The notes: generated by a model from the letters alone, not told the origin. A stretch of DNA of 64,000 nucleotides from Talpa occidentalis (GCF_014898055.3 NW_023604295.1:139716676-139780675); one strand, 5' to 3'. Shown: positions 34,810-46,863, counted from the stretch's first letter. Numbers and translations are program-made.

Positions 34810-35250
34810 ACTGACTTACAACTGCAATGTTTTTCTGTGCAAAGAATGTGCTTCTTCACCCTAGTGATGTGAACTTGGCCACTTGACTTATTTGGGCCAT
34901 AAATATGTGAGCAGAAAGAACAATAGGTCAGTTCCTGAAGGCGGCTTTAGCATGATGTATTAGGTTTTGGGATCTAAATTATCTTGTGACTTTGCCAGAT
35001 CACTTGCTCTTTACCTCTTCCAGAAGAATACTGTATCCCATGGGGTGAGGGTAGGAGGGAAGCTTCTCAGTTCAGATCATGAAATAAAAAAGAAATGTGG
35101 AACACAAGCAAAATTGCCACTAACTCAAAACTCATGTAATGCAAGCAAGATATAAACCTTTGGAGATATTTTAGTCATCTGTTCCTGCAGCAAAGTTGAT
35201 AAATAAGCTAGTATAGCAAAATAAATTGTTAGCTTTTAAGTACACTGTCG
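34810..35250 (+). repeat. suspected ancient mammalian interspersed repeat
   Basis: 'gtgaacttggccacttgacttatttgggccataaatatgtgagcagaaagaac' followed by 'gcaagatataaacctttggagat' resembles a mammal-wide LTR/MER-type repeat whose consensus I half remember. The family name is not certain. Confidence 0.35.
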
Positions 35251-35940
35251 ATTATTTGAGGTATAAAAAAAAATATTCCTGCAAGTACTGAGGGAATTCA
35301 CAAATTAGTCTTTCATTTTGAATTTATAGGCTTCCAGACAGTCCTAGAAATAGAAAAGGAAATATTTGAGATGGATGAGTTTGAATGAATAGATTATTCT
35401 TGACAAATAAAGTCTCTAGCTAGCCTAGATTTGTGATACTAGAAACTGCATGTGAAAAATAAGTCTGCATCTGTTCTACAGTGTAACTCCTGGTCAAGTC
35501 TTTCATCTTATAATTAATGAATACGTTTCTGAATAATTTGCTTAGAAACCCAGGTGATAAACTAATAGGATACATGGTGCAGAATTGAAAGGATGTGGTT
35601 GGTATAAGCAAATTCAACCAGGTGCTAACCCATTTTTTCTGGTAACTATTCTGTAATTACCCAAAGTGCTTGCTTAACAACACACACTGACAAAAACATT
35701 TACTTACAGAATATTTATGATTGCTTTTAATTGGAAAGCCACTCAACAGTATTAAACTTTTTACAATTACGCTTCATATGAGTTGAATATTTGTGTAGTC
35801 TTCCTTTTGATGTATGATGCTTTGAAATATAGTTGCTCTGTATTTTAAAAATATTTGGCATATAAACACGTATCATTATATATGACTACTGCTGCACCCT
35901 GGAATAGAAGCCTGGCCATAGGTTCTTATTTCAGCCTTCT
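35251..35940. other. unique AT-rich DNA
   Basis: Nothing recognised. Confidence 0.4.
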
Positions 35941-35944
35941 AGAA

Positions 35945-36060
35945 TGAGAACCTGGGGCTCATGGAAATTAAAATAATTGTCCAAGTTCACTAGACCAATA
36001 CAAGTTGCAGGTGTAGATACTTAGCTACATCCTGACTTCAAGATCAATGTTCTCTAATAA
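35945..36060 (-). repeat. MIR fragment, minus strand
   Basis: 'gagaacctggggctcatggaaattaaaataattgtccaagttcactag' mirrors the antisense MIR core (GAAACTGAGGCTCAGAGAGGTTAAGTAACTTGCCCAAGGTCAC). It is followed by 'tcctgacttcaagatcaatgttctct', the reverse of the MIR 5' half. Confidence 0.6.
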
Positions 36061-36189
36061 TATTCTTTTCTCCTACTAAAATTAAGTTGCTTCTTAGAAT
36101 AATGACTTTTTTTCTTGACATATCCATCATTGTCCTCATAATTCCCATCCTACTCCTTTTTCTACCCTTTTTCTCTCCATCTCATCTCC

Positions 36190-36782
36190 CCTTCAGATAA
36201 TTAGGTCATACTATTTCCTAGGTACTGGGGTGGTTGCTATAGAAACATGGATTATTAAAACATTCACTGTCTTCAGGAAGCTTACTGTCAGGAGGATGGA
36301 CTTACAGTAACGAAGAATGTCAGGCTGCATGGCACCAGCATGCTCACATGACTATGGCAGCACAAAAACCACATAGCCTTGGTATGTTTGGTATTTGAGA
36401 AAAGTTTCCAGAGGGCGATGTCAGTTAAACCATATCTTAATAGGAGTGTAAAAGAAATGCCACCTGGATAAATGCAGCGCACGTCAAAGGATAGCAAGTG
36501 GGCCTCCCCGGTGGCGCAGCAGTTGAGCGCTGGGTTGCGAACTGCCCGCGGCCTCTGCAGCGCCGGTTCAATCCCCGGCTGCTCCCCGGCCACCGAAGGA
36601 GGGTCCCACATGGCGCGCGGACCTCTCCTGCCGCCCGCTGCTCCCCTCAGCAGTGTGCTTCGGTCCTTCTGCCTGCTCTGCTCCCTGCTCTAGCTCTGGT
36701 GAATTCTCTCACCCTCCCGCGCTTCTGACTGTACCCAGTGCATGTATAAACAAAAAAAAAAAACCAAACAAATAAATAAATG

Positions 36783-36820
<38 letters not shown>

Positions 36821-37130
36821 AGCAAGTGAAAAGACAAGAAATCCAAAGTGATGCAAAATGATCTTTATTCTGCAAGCAATTCTATGGCTTAAATGTCAAC
36901 TGGACAGACAGTCCTGGCATGAGAGGAGACTGCAATGCAGGTGGGATGGGAGCACAAAGACGTGGACATTTGTTCTGCGGGGAACAGGGAATGTTTAAAT
37001 GAGTCAATGAAAGATGGATTAAGTCATGAATGATTTGATCAGAATTCTGTTGTGGAGGGAGGACACGATCAGTCTGGTAAAATGTACCGATTTTGGAAGG
37101 AATTTAGGACTCTTGTAATATCTTGGAAAT
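36190..37130 (-). mobile_element. L2 LINE fragment, minus strand, interrupted by a SINE
   Basis: 'ctaggtactggggtggttgctatagaaacatgg...gaagcttactgtc' (36219-36290) is the antisense L2 3' end. The order continues after the SINE at 36501-36813 with 'ggcatgagaggagactgcaatgcaggtggg' and 'taagtcatgaatgatttgatcagaattctgt'. Diverged but collinear. Confidence 0.5.
36501..36813 (+). mobile_element. young-looking SINE (Rhin-1-like) inside L2
   Basis: The most CpG-rich SINE copy here (GGCGCAGCAGTTGAGCGCTG, CGGCCTCTGCAGCGCC, CATGGCGCGCGGACC). It has an intact GGTTCAATCCCC box, a composite tail AAACCAAACAAATAAATAAATGCC and then a 27-A run at 36790-36816. TSD AAAGGATAGCAAGTG at 36486-36500 and 36814-36828 is perfect (15 of 15). 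Retained CpGs, a pure A tail and an unmutated TSD all point to recent insertion. The overlapping frames of 61-107 codons are artefacts. Confidence 0.95.
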
Positions 37131-37334
37131 ATGGTCTCCTTAATCTATAATGACCCCACTGTTAGAAATGCAACCCATTTACCATCCTGTTGTGTGTGGG
37201 CACATTTTCTTAGTAGTGTACACTTTTTTATTCATAATAAATATGTTTTGTGCTATAAACTGTTCACCAGTAAGAAATTTAAGATATTATAAGTAAATGC
37301 CTCGTTAATTCTTAAAGATCTTTCTTGACTATTT

Positions 37335-37500
37335 TTTCATTTATTACAATATCATTAACATGCATCACTGTATAAGTTTAAGGTGAGGGGCAAATGGTTT
37401 GACTTACATATATTGTAAAATGATTGCTGCAATTAGTTAGCATCCATCATCTCATAAAGATGCAATAAAAAGGGAAAGTCAAGAAAAAAATCTTCCTTGG
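37335..37500 (-). mobile_element. L1 3'UTR fragment, minus strand
   Basis: 'cactgtataagtttaaggtgaggggcaaatggtttgacttacatatattgtaaaatgattgctgcaattagttagcatccatcatctcata' follows the antisense 3'UTR of older mammalian L1s. Confidence 0.6.
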
Positions 37501-38268
37501 GATGATCTTTATTAACGAGTGCCCTCCTGTTGAATGGCATCAATTCATTTTATATTTTATCCAGAGTTTATTCTGTTTTCCTAGTTGTCTTTCATTCCAT
37601 TAAGGTTGATTTTAAATAGAAAACCACCCCCCACCACAATATTTGGTTACTTGAGAAGAATATCCCTCAATAGACCAAAATAGATTATGAACTTTTAAGT
37701 ATTATCTTTTTTGCCTACCACTTTCATTTTACCTCTATCTTAGAATGTATTTGAGCATTCTTTTCTCAGCTTGGAGTTTATTGGTAGTTCCTGGGGGAGA
37801 CAGGGAACCATCCATTCATATGCATTAAATATTAATATTTCTCTCTCTCGTACAAGCACACCCAGTCATATGTACCACAGGTATCCTCAGCATGGGGATT
37901 TGCTGCAAAATGACTGTTTAAGGAGAGTGGAAACAGGCATGGAAATACCTAAGTACCCACTAGGAGGAAAGTAGTTTGGTAATACAACGTGCCTTGTCCT
38001 GAAACACGTGCATCAGAATAAAAGCTAAAAACAGCTGGAAGAGAGTAAGAGAGTATTGGTTAATGGCAGTAAGCTAATATGTGGGTATGTACGAACTAAT
38101 GATTGTGATGATAAAATGATGAAATGCATACTTCCAAGAACTTCGATACCAAAGGAAAAGAACATATATGTGTTATATGTTATCTATATTACATATTCTA
38201 TATATTATATGATACACATATGTATCTCCAAATAATAAAGGAAAATGCAAAATCTTCTGTTTTAAGAA
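37501..38268. other. unique or very old repeat DNA
   Basis: 'ggaaatacctaagtacccactaggagg' near 37940 faintly recalls an L1 3' region; not strong enough to call. Confidence 0.3.
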
Positions 38269-38281
38269 TATCATGATGTTG

Positions 38282-38577
38282 GGCCTCCATGGTGGCACAG
38301 GGGTTAAAGTCTCAGCACTATCAAGGTATTCCCGACCACTGCGGTGTGAGTTCTATCCCCAGCCAGGGAGCTGACCCACATGGCACAACAGACCTCTCCT
38401 GTCTTGCCCGCTGCTCCCCTCAGCAGTGTATTTCAGTAGATCTGCCTGTTCTGTTCCCCACTCTGTCTCTGGTGAATCCTCTCACAACACCCCCCCCCCT
38501 CACCGCCCCTGACCTCTGGCCTACACCCACTTCTTGTATGCATAAATAAATAAAAATAAATATTTAAAATAAAAGAC
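38282..38577 (+). mobile_element. SINE (Rhin-1-like, GGTTAAAGTCTCAGCAC sub-type), plus strand
   Basis: GGCCTCCATGGTGGCACAGGGG, GAGTTCTATCCCC box, a C10-rich interruption near 38496 and an AAATAAATAAAAATAAAT tail. TSD TATCATGATGTTG at 38269-38281 and 38578-38590 is perfect (13 bp). Confidence 0.95.
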
Positions 38578-38590
38578 TATCATGATGTTG

Positions 38591-39907
38591 GTAAAGAGGC
38601 TAGCTAATGTCCTAGGACCACAATTTTGATACATATGATGGTACATTTGTTGTGGTTTTAGTAGATGCCATTAATGCCTTACCTGAATAAGGGCATTGAG
38701 ATGTTACGTTTAATCAACAAGAACCTATGAATAGTCTATTTGATATGTGTTTGTGCAACAGTGGTAGAGCTGCATTTTTATGTCAAGTTATCATTGTAAT
38801 AGTACCCCTATGAAAACCTAGCAAGCTTTAAGGGTGCCAGTATGAAAAACTGAGAACTTGTAATCTCCTTTTTTAAGAGAACATCATGATTAGAAAGATA
38901 TTTCCAAAATATTTGATACCCACCTTACCTAGCAGCTAGCATTTTTTTTTTGTCATCCTTCTGGCTTGCAGAAATTAGTGGTCACACTGTTTTCTTATAA
39001 ACCTTGATGGTTTCTTTCCTATAATTTTTATTTTTTAAGTCAATGTAAACTGACTGGAAAAATCAGTCACACAAAGCTAAGAATTGAAAATTATACTGAC
39101 TAGCATCACTTGCAATAAATCATAAAATAAAATGAAATAAATGACACTAAAGAAAATATTGTAAAGACAAGAATGACAGATCATTCAGAATTATATAATT
39201 GCATTTGTTCACCAAGTTTTTTAATCTATATTTGAGCTGGCAAGTTTTATGTAGAAATAGAATCTAATGATGACCTTTAGGTAAATAAAATGCATTCCTT
39301 CCTAAAATTCCTTGCATTGAAAAGTACCAACAAATCATAAAATGTGCTTGGTGATTTCTATTTTATTTTTTTAATGTATTTTGCAACATTCCTATGCTCA
39401 CAAGCCTAAAAATTCCTACATTTCATACCACTTAGGTGCCAGGTCACTCAAATTGACAGACATATACCAAAGCAGATATTTTTTCAATGGGTGGAATAGT
39501 AGAATGAGGATGGAAATAAAAATCTATCTACCAGAATTGATTCTTAATGGAAAAAAAAAAAAAAAAAACCTCCCTGCTCTTAGTGCTGTCAGTTGACTGA
39601 TAAATCATAGATCAAAATCCTTCATATAAAATATTGAAGGAAACCCTCTTCAGACCCATACCAGTGATTTAATGATTTGTGCATACTAAAGACTATTTGA
39701 ATCTAAAATAAATTCAGAAAGTTATCCCAGGATCCAATTTTCTCCAAGTCAAAGGCTATCTGCTCAGTAGGTCTATAATCTTGATTTTGTGTGTAGAGGA
39801 GAAAGTCGAGATAATGTTCACCACATGGTCTATGTCCATTCCTCCAGGAAAATAGCTATAAGTGTTATATTGTATACAATTATATATTTTTCAGTAAAAT
39901 TAAATAT
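38591..39907. other. unique AT-rich DNA
   Basis: Nothing recognised. A18 run at 39550-39567. Confidence 0.4.
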
Positions 39908-39915
39908 TTAAATGA

Positions 39916-40194
39916 CTTTTTTTTAAAGAGATTTACTCGTTTATGCATACAAGAGCTGAGGTGCTGGCTGGAGGTGCCAGGGGAGGGGTGTGAGAGGATT
40001 CACCAGAGACAGAGTGGGGGGGCAGAACAGACAGATCCACTGAAATACACTGATGAGGGGAGCAGTGGTGAGACAGCAGAGATCTGCTGTGCCATGTGGG
40101 TCACCTCCCTGGCCAGGGATCAAACTTGTGCCACAGGGCCTGTGGATAGCTTCATAGTGCTGAGACTTAACCCCTTCCGCCATTAGAGTGACCC
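39916..40194 (-). mobile_element. SINE (Rhin-1-like), minus strand
   Basis: Full-length reverse complement (CACCAGAGACAGAGTGGGGGGGCAGAACAGAC core). Short TSD TTAAATGA at 39908-39915 and 40195-40202. Confidence 0.9.
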
Positions 40195-40202
40195 TTAAAT
40201 GA

Positions 40203-40723
40203 AACATTTTTAAAATATAAACCAAAGTTAAGAGTAACTCATTTTTAATAGATCCTCTGTTTTATATTCATATTACCATATAAAATTATTTCCATATTAT
40301 GTCCATACAATTAGCAGAGCTCAACAATATTTGCAAGTCAACACTTGATACCTATCATGTTTTAGAAATCATTCTTTTGATCAGATGTATCCAAGGCCTT
40401 TTTTCCACTACTTTTTTTGTTCTTTTATTATTAATTTATATATTAACCAAATGAATAAATAGTACTAATATCCTGTATTATTTGAAAATACCAATCAAAC
40501 TCAATTTATTTCATGCTGCTTGCATTATTTTTTTTTCTTTGAATTCTTCCTAAGATTCCACAGCTTCTGTTTATTCAAACTTCAGTTAAATCTACTACCC
40601 TCCTTAGATTATGTCTATGTCATTAAGCTTCTCGTTTAAATTAACAGATGTGCTTGCACTATAATATTAAGATTTTTGATTCCAAAACTTTTTGTGATAA
40701 ATAAGATGATGCATGGTATCTAA
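40203..40723. other. unique AT-rich DNA
   Basis: Nothing recognised. Confidence 0.4.
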
Positions 40724-40734
40724 AAGAATTGAAG

Positions 40735-40867
40735 GGCCTCCCCTGGGGGCGCAGCTGTTGAGTGCTGGGTTGTGAGGCTGCCCACAGCCTCTGCAACGCC
40801 AGTTCAATCCCTGACCACCAACGAGGGTCCCACAAAAAAACAAACAAACAAACAAAACAAAACAAAC
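40735..40867 (+). mobile_element. half-length SINE: tRNA-like head with its own A-rich tail
   Basis: Only the first 100 bp of the SINE (GGGCCTCCCCTGGGGGCGCAG through GAGGGTCCCACA) is present. It passes directly into AAAAAAACAAACAAACAAAC...-type tail, and the insertion is bracketed by an exact 11-bp TSD, AAGAATTGAAG, at 40724-40734 and 40868-40878. The body normally found between the head and the tail is missing, yet this is a genuine retroposition event. Confidence 0.9.
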
Positions 40868-40878
40868 AAGAATTGAAG

Positions 40879-41110
40879 AAGAAAAAGATACTAGCTCTAA
40901 GACTGTTACAAGGCTATAAAGCCAAATTATGGGCTGCAAGAAAATATTTGCACACTGCATAGCTGATAGCAGACTTGTATCTAGAACATGAAAAGCACTC
41001 TCAAAACACAGCAGTAAAATTAAGCAAATACTATGATGACACATATTTCCAATATCACTAATCATTAGGGAGAATCAAATTAAAACCACAATGAAGTATC
41101 ATTACACATT
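40879..41110 (+). mobile_element. degraded L1 ORF2 3' fragment, plus strand
   Basis: 'gcaagaaaatatttgcacactgcatagctga...cagacttgtatctagaacatgaaaagcactctcaaaac' and 'atcactaatcattagggagaatcaaattaaaaccacaatgaagtatcattacac' are standard sense L1 segments. Confidence 0.75.
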
Positions 41111-41420
41111 TGTGTGAATGGTTTTCAGAGTCAGGAATGGGGTGCAAGGTGAGTGTGGTTATCAAAGAGTAACTTGTGCAAGGTGAGTGTGGTTATCAAA
41201 GTGTAACTTGAGGGGGCACTATGGTAAAGGCACAGGGAAATACCTTTTTGTGGTGGTTACTATAGGAAGTTACTCAGGTGATATTGCATAGATGTAGTAG
41301 ACACATGCACACACAAATGGAACAGATTTAATTGTATGTTCTGCTGAACATGTTGCATGCAAACTTTTGGAAATCTAAATAAGCTCAATTGATATCAATG
41401 TGAATTTTCCTACTTTGTTA
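41111..41420 (+). other. probable old L1 3'UTR with a 34-bp tandem duplication
   Basis: 'ggtgatattgcatagatgtagtag' and 'acacacaaatgga' resemble an L1 3'UTR but weakly. See the tandem repeat at 41143-41210. Confidence 0.35.
41143..41210. repeat. two tandem 34-bp units
   Basis: TGCAAGGTGAGTGTGGTTAT...GTAACTTG at 41143-41176 and 41177-41210, with one mismatch. Confidence 0.95.
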
Positions 41421-43734
41421 TGTTGATATCAATTTTTAACATGTTTGCATAGTTATAAAAGATGATGACATTGGGTAGTTAAGGTCAAGGGCACAGGGAA
41501 CATCTCAGTCCATTTTTTTGTTGCCATTTCCTGTGATTTTACAATTCATTCTGAATGAAAGGCTAAAAATCTTTCAATAGCCATGGCCAAAAGCAATCAA
41601 ATGCTCTACACTTAAGTTGTAAATAAAGACCATCACTTTTATCACATCACATGTTCAATATAACTTTTTAATCTGCAGAGTATCATTCACAGCAGAAGGA
41701 GAAGCCTATTTAACTAAATACAGAATAGCATTGTCAGATGTTTCACTGTGACAGAACAAACTTTTAAAGTTTTACTTTAATCCCATTAGAGGAATTTAAA
41801 AGGACATTACTGGAACTTCATCACTGTTTTTTTAAAATGTAAAACATCTGATGACATGGCAGTATTTGATTCTTTGGACAGTTACATTTTTATATATGCA
41901 CAAAAATGTAAATTTTTCAAACAGTGAATTTAATGTAAGAGAACAGTTATATTTCACAGCACAAAATGTGAAATGATTTGCTTTGGGAATAGTTTCGCAA
42001 AGTAGCTACTAATTTTGAACTAGATCCTAATTTTTAATTCTTCAGATGGTTTGTGTCTTCTGATTTTTAAGAATTGGACATTATCTTTACTTAACTCTTC
42101 ACTAAGCAAATACTTTTGTATATTTGAGTCATTTGCTTCCAAAAATGTAGTACAAAATTAAATAATATTCGCCAAACAATGATATGTATATATAGATATT
42201 TAAATAGTTTCCATAAATGGCAAACCAATGTAGCCAGGCTATAAAACCTATTAACTGAAAACGATATTCAACTATGAAGTGATTGAAAATAATTAAAAGG
42301 AAATAACACTTGGAACACATGAAAATTATATAAAATTCAAATTTAAGTGTCTCTGGACAAACTTTATTCTCATTACAGACCTAACAGTAATTTTAAAATA
42401 TGCATACGTAGTATAACTGTTTTGAATTTTGCCAATAATTTTGTGGGGACACGTTTTTCTCTTGTTATGTAAATATATAGATACCTATATATAGGTAGAT
42501 ATGTAACATTCTTGATTTTGTGTTTTGACCCTCATTGACTAAAATATTTGCTGTCTTGCCTTTGCAAAAAAGGAAGAGACACGCATTCCTCAGAATTCTA
42601 GCCTTTCTATTCCAGAAATGCTCATTCTCTGTGTCCTGAGCTCATATTGCATGCATTTATCACTTTACTCCTTAGAACTTGGGTATTTTTTCATCATTCA
42701 TTGTTCAGCACCATCCTGGCACATCTGGCTGACACAGCAATTGTCTGCGAAGAGTAACAGCATCAATATTGCCCTCATCACCAGATCAGAGGAATTAGAT
42801 GTTCTTTGCTGCTAGGTGTTACTTTCAAATTAGTAATTATCCTGAATACTGTCCTTGAAAGGGAGTTTGTTGCTTCGGTAAAGGACAAGGAGACAGAGAA
42901 TGATAGATTATCACTATCTGTCTAAATAAAGAACTTGATTTACCCCATTTCTATCTCACACACAACTAAGGGAGACCAAGGATAAGTCAGAAGCAGAACG
43001 TGACTGCTATTAAATGTTCTTGAAGTTCATTAACGGTACTTTTCTAAATGGAATGTATCCAGGTATCCTCCCTTCCCACGTCAAGAATTGAAAAGCATCC
43101 CCCTAACTTCACAGATTGGCTCAGAAGTGAACACATGGCTAAATGCAAACTGATGAGTAAGAAAGGAAATTGTACTGGGAGCTTGTAGGAATAAGGTTTC
43201 CTGAGTCTCATGAGAAAACTAGAACAGATCTTCCTAAATTATGGATGTTGTATCATAATTTATGAAGTCAGAAATTGTAGCAGGTCTTCTATTCTAGGAG
43301 ATACGAAGTCTTAAGAATGCATATGATAGCATAGAAGGGGAAAAAAAAAGAGCAAAGACAGAAACTGGGTCAGAGATGATTCCATTAAGAAACTCACTAA
43401 ATACATCAGCCCGAGAGCCTGACCGAGATTGACTTTCTGATTTTATGTTTTAATTTACTTTTGTTGTTCTTTCTCATAATTTCAGTCCAAAGCATATCTA
43501 ATGGATATTATACACCCTCCTCTTTAAAAATGTCATACTTCATTTATTTTATGATGAATATTTTCTGCATTTAACAATGAAATGAGGATATGTTTTGTTA
43601 CCAGTGATATGATAAATCTTAATGAGCAGTAAAAGTATCTCTTTTTCTTTGTGGCATATAAAACAATTGTCTATGTTTAATTCATTACAAAATAATTTTA
43701 TAAGATCCATATATGCAGACTAGGGGAGCCATAT
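41421..43734. other. unique AT-rich DNA
   Basis: No gene or firm repeat. 43100-43430 has higher complexity and may be an old MER/LTR-type repeat, but I could not name it. Confidence 0.35.
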
Positions 43735-43745
43735 TGATATTTTCT

Positions 43746-44016
43746 TTTTTTTTTTTAAAGATTTGTTTATATATTTATACAAGCATTGGGTACAGTCAGA
43801 AGCTCAGGAGGGTGAGAGAATTCACCAGAGCCAGAGTGGGGAACAGAACAGGCAGACTGACTAAACACACTGCTGAGGGGAGCATCAGGCACAGCAGGAG
43901 AGGTCTGTTGCACCATGTGGGACCCTCGCTGGTGGCCAGGAACCGAACCGGTGCTGCAGAGGCTGCGGGCAGCTTTGCAGCCCAGTGCTCAACCGCTGTG
44001 CCACCAGGGGAGGCCC
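43746..44016 (-). mobile_element. SINE (Rhin-1-like, GTTGAGC sub-type), minus strand
   Basis: Reverse complement of the 36501-type copy (TACAGTCAGAAGCTCAGGAGGGTGAG..., GCAGCTTTGCAGCCCAGTGCTCAACCGC). TSD TGATATTTTCT at 43735-43745 and 44017-44027 is perfect (11 bp). Confidence 0.95.
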
Positions 44017-44027
44017 TGATATTTTCT

Positions 44028-44610
44028 AATTTTGCATTTTTCAAATAGGTATTTGTTAACTTATGTTGATTATTAATATATTTTGCTCACATGAATTAGA
44101 AGGGTTCTTATTGTAATAGTGTTATTGCTTTCTACAACACGACCATCTGATCCCTATTCTTTACAATGAATTTTAAAATCTATTCATTCCCTTACAAGGG
44201 TGCTATCCTAGTCAGAATATAGTTAATGTAATTCAGAAAAATAACTGTATTGGAATACAAAGCATTTGGAAAACTCCGGAAATGTAAAACATCACTTCTG
44301 GGGGTGGGGGAGGCAGGGACAGACCATCTGTCTCTCTCTTCCCAACCCCCTTTCATCAGCTCTTGTGACTCTGTGTTTCCATTTCCCTGTCCCTTCATGG
44401 CCTCCTGGCTCATGCCCCAATTTTTCCATAAACACATCTCCATAAAATATCCGATATTAACCCACCCAGGTAGACTTGTCATAGTTCACTTTGATATATA
44501 TACAAAAAATTTGCAAAACTTTTCAGAGTGGGATCCATTAACTAACTTATTCAGCTATAGCTCTTAACCCAGATCCTCCTACTCAGCACAAAATTAGCAT
44601 GTGTTGCAGG
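44028..44610. other. unique DNA
   Basis: Nothing recognised. Pyrimidine-rich and GC-richer at 44290-44420, where overlapping frames of 96 and 105 codons on opposite strands have no recognised domain. Confidence 0.35.
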
Positions 44611-44614
44611 AATA

Positions 44615-44725
44615 ATAAAAATGGAGAACAAGAGGGTTAAAACACTGTTCAATGTTACACAGCTGGATTCAAACCTAAATGTGTCCAACATCAAAGCTGT
44701 GCTATCTCTGTAGAGATGACACCAT
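44615..44725 (-). repeat. MIR fragment, minus strand
   Basis: 'gagggttaaaacactgttcaatgttacacagctggattcaaacct' follows the antisense MIR core (GTTAAGTGACTTGCCCAAGGTCACACAGCT...GATTCGAACCC), then 'caaagctgtgctatct'. Confidence 0.6.
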
Positions 44726-45064
44726 TCAGCTACTTTTAAAGTCATGAAGAAGCGGCCTCATCTTTTCATTTTGCAGAAGAATATGATACTAGAGCTTGCT
44801 CCATATAAATTTTAAAAATTAACTGAGTTCTTATACATATTACTGTGGTTATCCATAGTATAGTCAGAATAAAATCCAGAACTGATATTTTTTCAAAGAT
44901 TAGATTTGTATTGAATTTACTAAATTCTTTGACAATAGATAATGGTATGATTATGAGTCAATATATCTACTTATATCAGTCTGGAAAATAATGATCGGAA
45001 TAAAATATTCATGTGAACAGTATTGCTTGAATAGAATGAAAATGGCATGCCAATTAATACACAG
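44726..45064. other. unique AT-rich DNA
   Basis: Nothing recognised. Confidence 0.4.
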
Positions 45065-45200
45065 AAAATCCAGGTCATCTGGATTTAAATTCCACATAAA
45101 AATCTCTAGTTTGTGGCAAGATAGTTAACTTATTATAATTTTACTTTCTTGATTCCCAAACAATGACAAAAGACTATTAATGCTGACATTATAGCTGTGT
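45065..45200 (+). repeat. possible MIR fragment, plus strand
   Basis: 'ctggatttaaattccacataaaaatctctagtttgtggcaagatagttaactta' recalls sense MIR (TTCAAATCCTGGCTCTGCCACTTACTAGCTGTGTGACCTTGGGCAAGTTACTTAAC). Highly diverged. Confidence 0.4.
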
Positions 45201-46439
45201 GTGTATGTATGTGTGGTTTCAGTGAAAGAGTTTATAGCTTTCAAGAAATTCACCAAATGTCTATGTGGATGATAGATGCCTAAATCAAAGACACATGGAT
45301 TTTAGTAGTTGATGAGTTAGTTAAATGTAGTCTCTTGTTCTGGACTTTTTTTTTTCCCCTCTTCGGGCAAACTTCATGGCTTCTTGTCTTTCATGTATTA
45401 CAAACATGCTCAAAAGAGGACAAGTATTCTGCCAAACACTCTAAGCACTCAGAGTCATATTTCTCTAAGAAGAATAAAAATATAATCAGTAGTTTTCAGT
45501 CATCTGGTGGACTGTGGGATGTCCAGAGTGGCTTAAGGATTAACCAAACCCCACTGAAATAATAAGATACACAAAATCAGCTGGACATCAGAACCTATCT
45601 GTGGAATAACATTTCTGATAATGAGAAAGTACCTGTATGAAAGTACAGATATATTAAATATCTGAAACTACTGATAAATATAATAAGCAATAAAATATTT
45701 CATAGGGTTCTGTATAATAAATAGAAAACTAAAATGAAGACACACACATGAATATATATTTATGTATATAATTTTATAAAGATTTTCATTTTACTTAAGA
45801 TCAAAATTCTGAAATAAGTAAATATTTGTATAAAATTTGTGTAAGTTTATTATTGGTAACTTTTGGGAATGAATTAGAAGTATATAAGTAATATTGGATT
45901 GAACATGTTCAAATTACCTGGATAATATCCTATACTTAAAAATATATTACTTCTTAAATTTGGCCCCTATATATAATTTGCATGTCTATTGAAAAAGCTA
46001 TAATTACAAAATACATGAAATAAGCTTTTGAGAGGCTTATTTGATGATTTATGATACTATAATTTTGATTATTTGAAATCATTTAAATGATTGAGAAATA
46101 ACAGGTAAAAATATCACAGATTTAATAAATGCAAATCACTTTTTATAGTATTAATACAGTGTTATGTTTTGAATATATTTTTATGTATTTACATTTAGAG
46201 ATATGTATAAAAATACTTAACATACATTTATACACATTAGTATTCTAACCAAGATGGAGTTGGTTCATAATATTGCACATAGTAATTTAAAAGCAAAGTG
46301 TAATGGAAATCCAAAATGAGATTTCAAATAAAATATTATCTAAACCTGTAGAATCTATAAATAATAAGACATGAAGTAAGGGAAAATAATTATTACCTAA
46401 ATTTTATATAAAATTTTGCAGATAGATGTTTTGTCTGCA
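45201..46439. other. unique AT-rich DNA
   Basis: Nothing recognised. A 75-codon frame at 45335-45562 has no domain. Confidence 0.4.
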
Positions 46440-46540
46440 ATTTTTCCACCCATTATTAGCTGTGGGATATCATGCAAATAACCTACTTCTAAGCCTTCCT
46501 TTCCTCATACTTTACAAGAACATTTAGTGGATTATCTCAA
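46440..46540 (+). repeat. MIR fragment, plus strand
   Basis: 'ccacccattattagctgtgggatatcatgcaaataacctacttctaagccttcctttcctcat' follows the sense MIR core (CCACTTACTAGCTGTGTGACCTTGGGCAAGTTACTTAACCTCTCTGAGCCTCAGTTTCCTCAT). Confidence 0.6.
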
Positions 46541-46863
46541 AAAATCCAACAACATTCTGAGACAATACTCAGTATTTCTTTGGTGTAGACAATGGCACAA
46601 AGGAACCGAGAGAAGAAATTTACATCACTCATTGGGAAGTTGTGGAAGTTTCGATATTAGATAATGTCATTTAGGAGACTTGTGTTTTGAATCATGTTAC
46701 AATTAGAAGGTACCTACATATAACACAAATTGAAATAAATTATAATGAGTGAGTGCTTTGAGATTCTGGTACTATGTTGACTAGGAATGGTTAGAAAGGA
46801 TACTCTTGTTCCTGATGTTAGAGGAAAAACTTTCAGTCTCATTTGAGGGGAGCTTCTTCAGAA

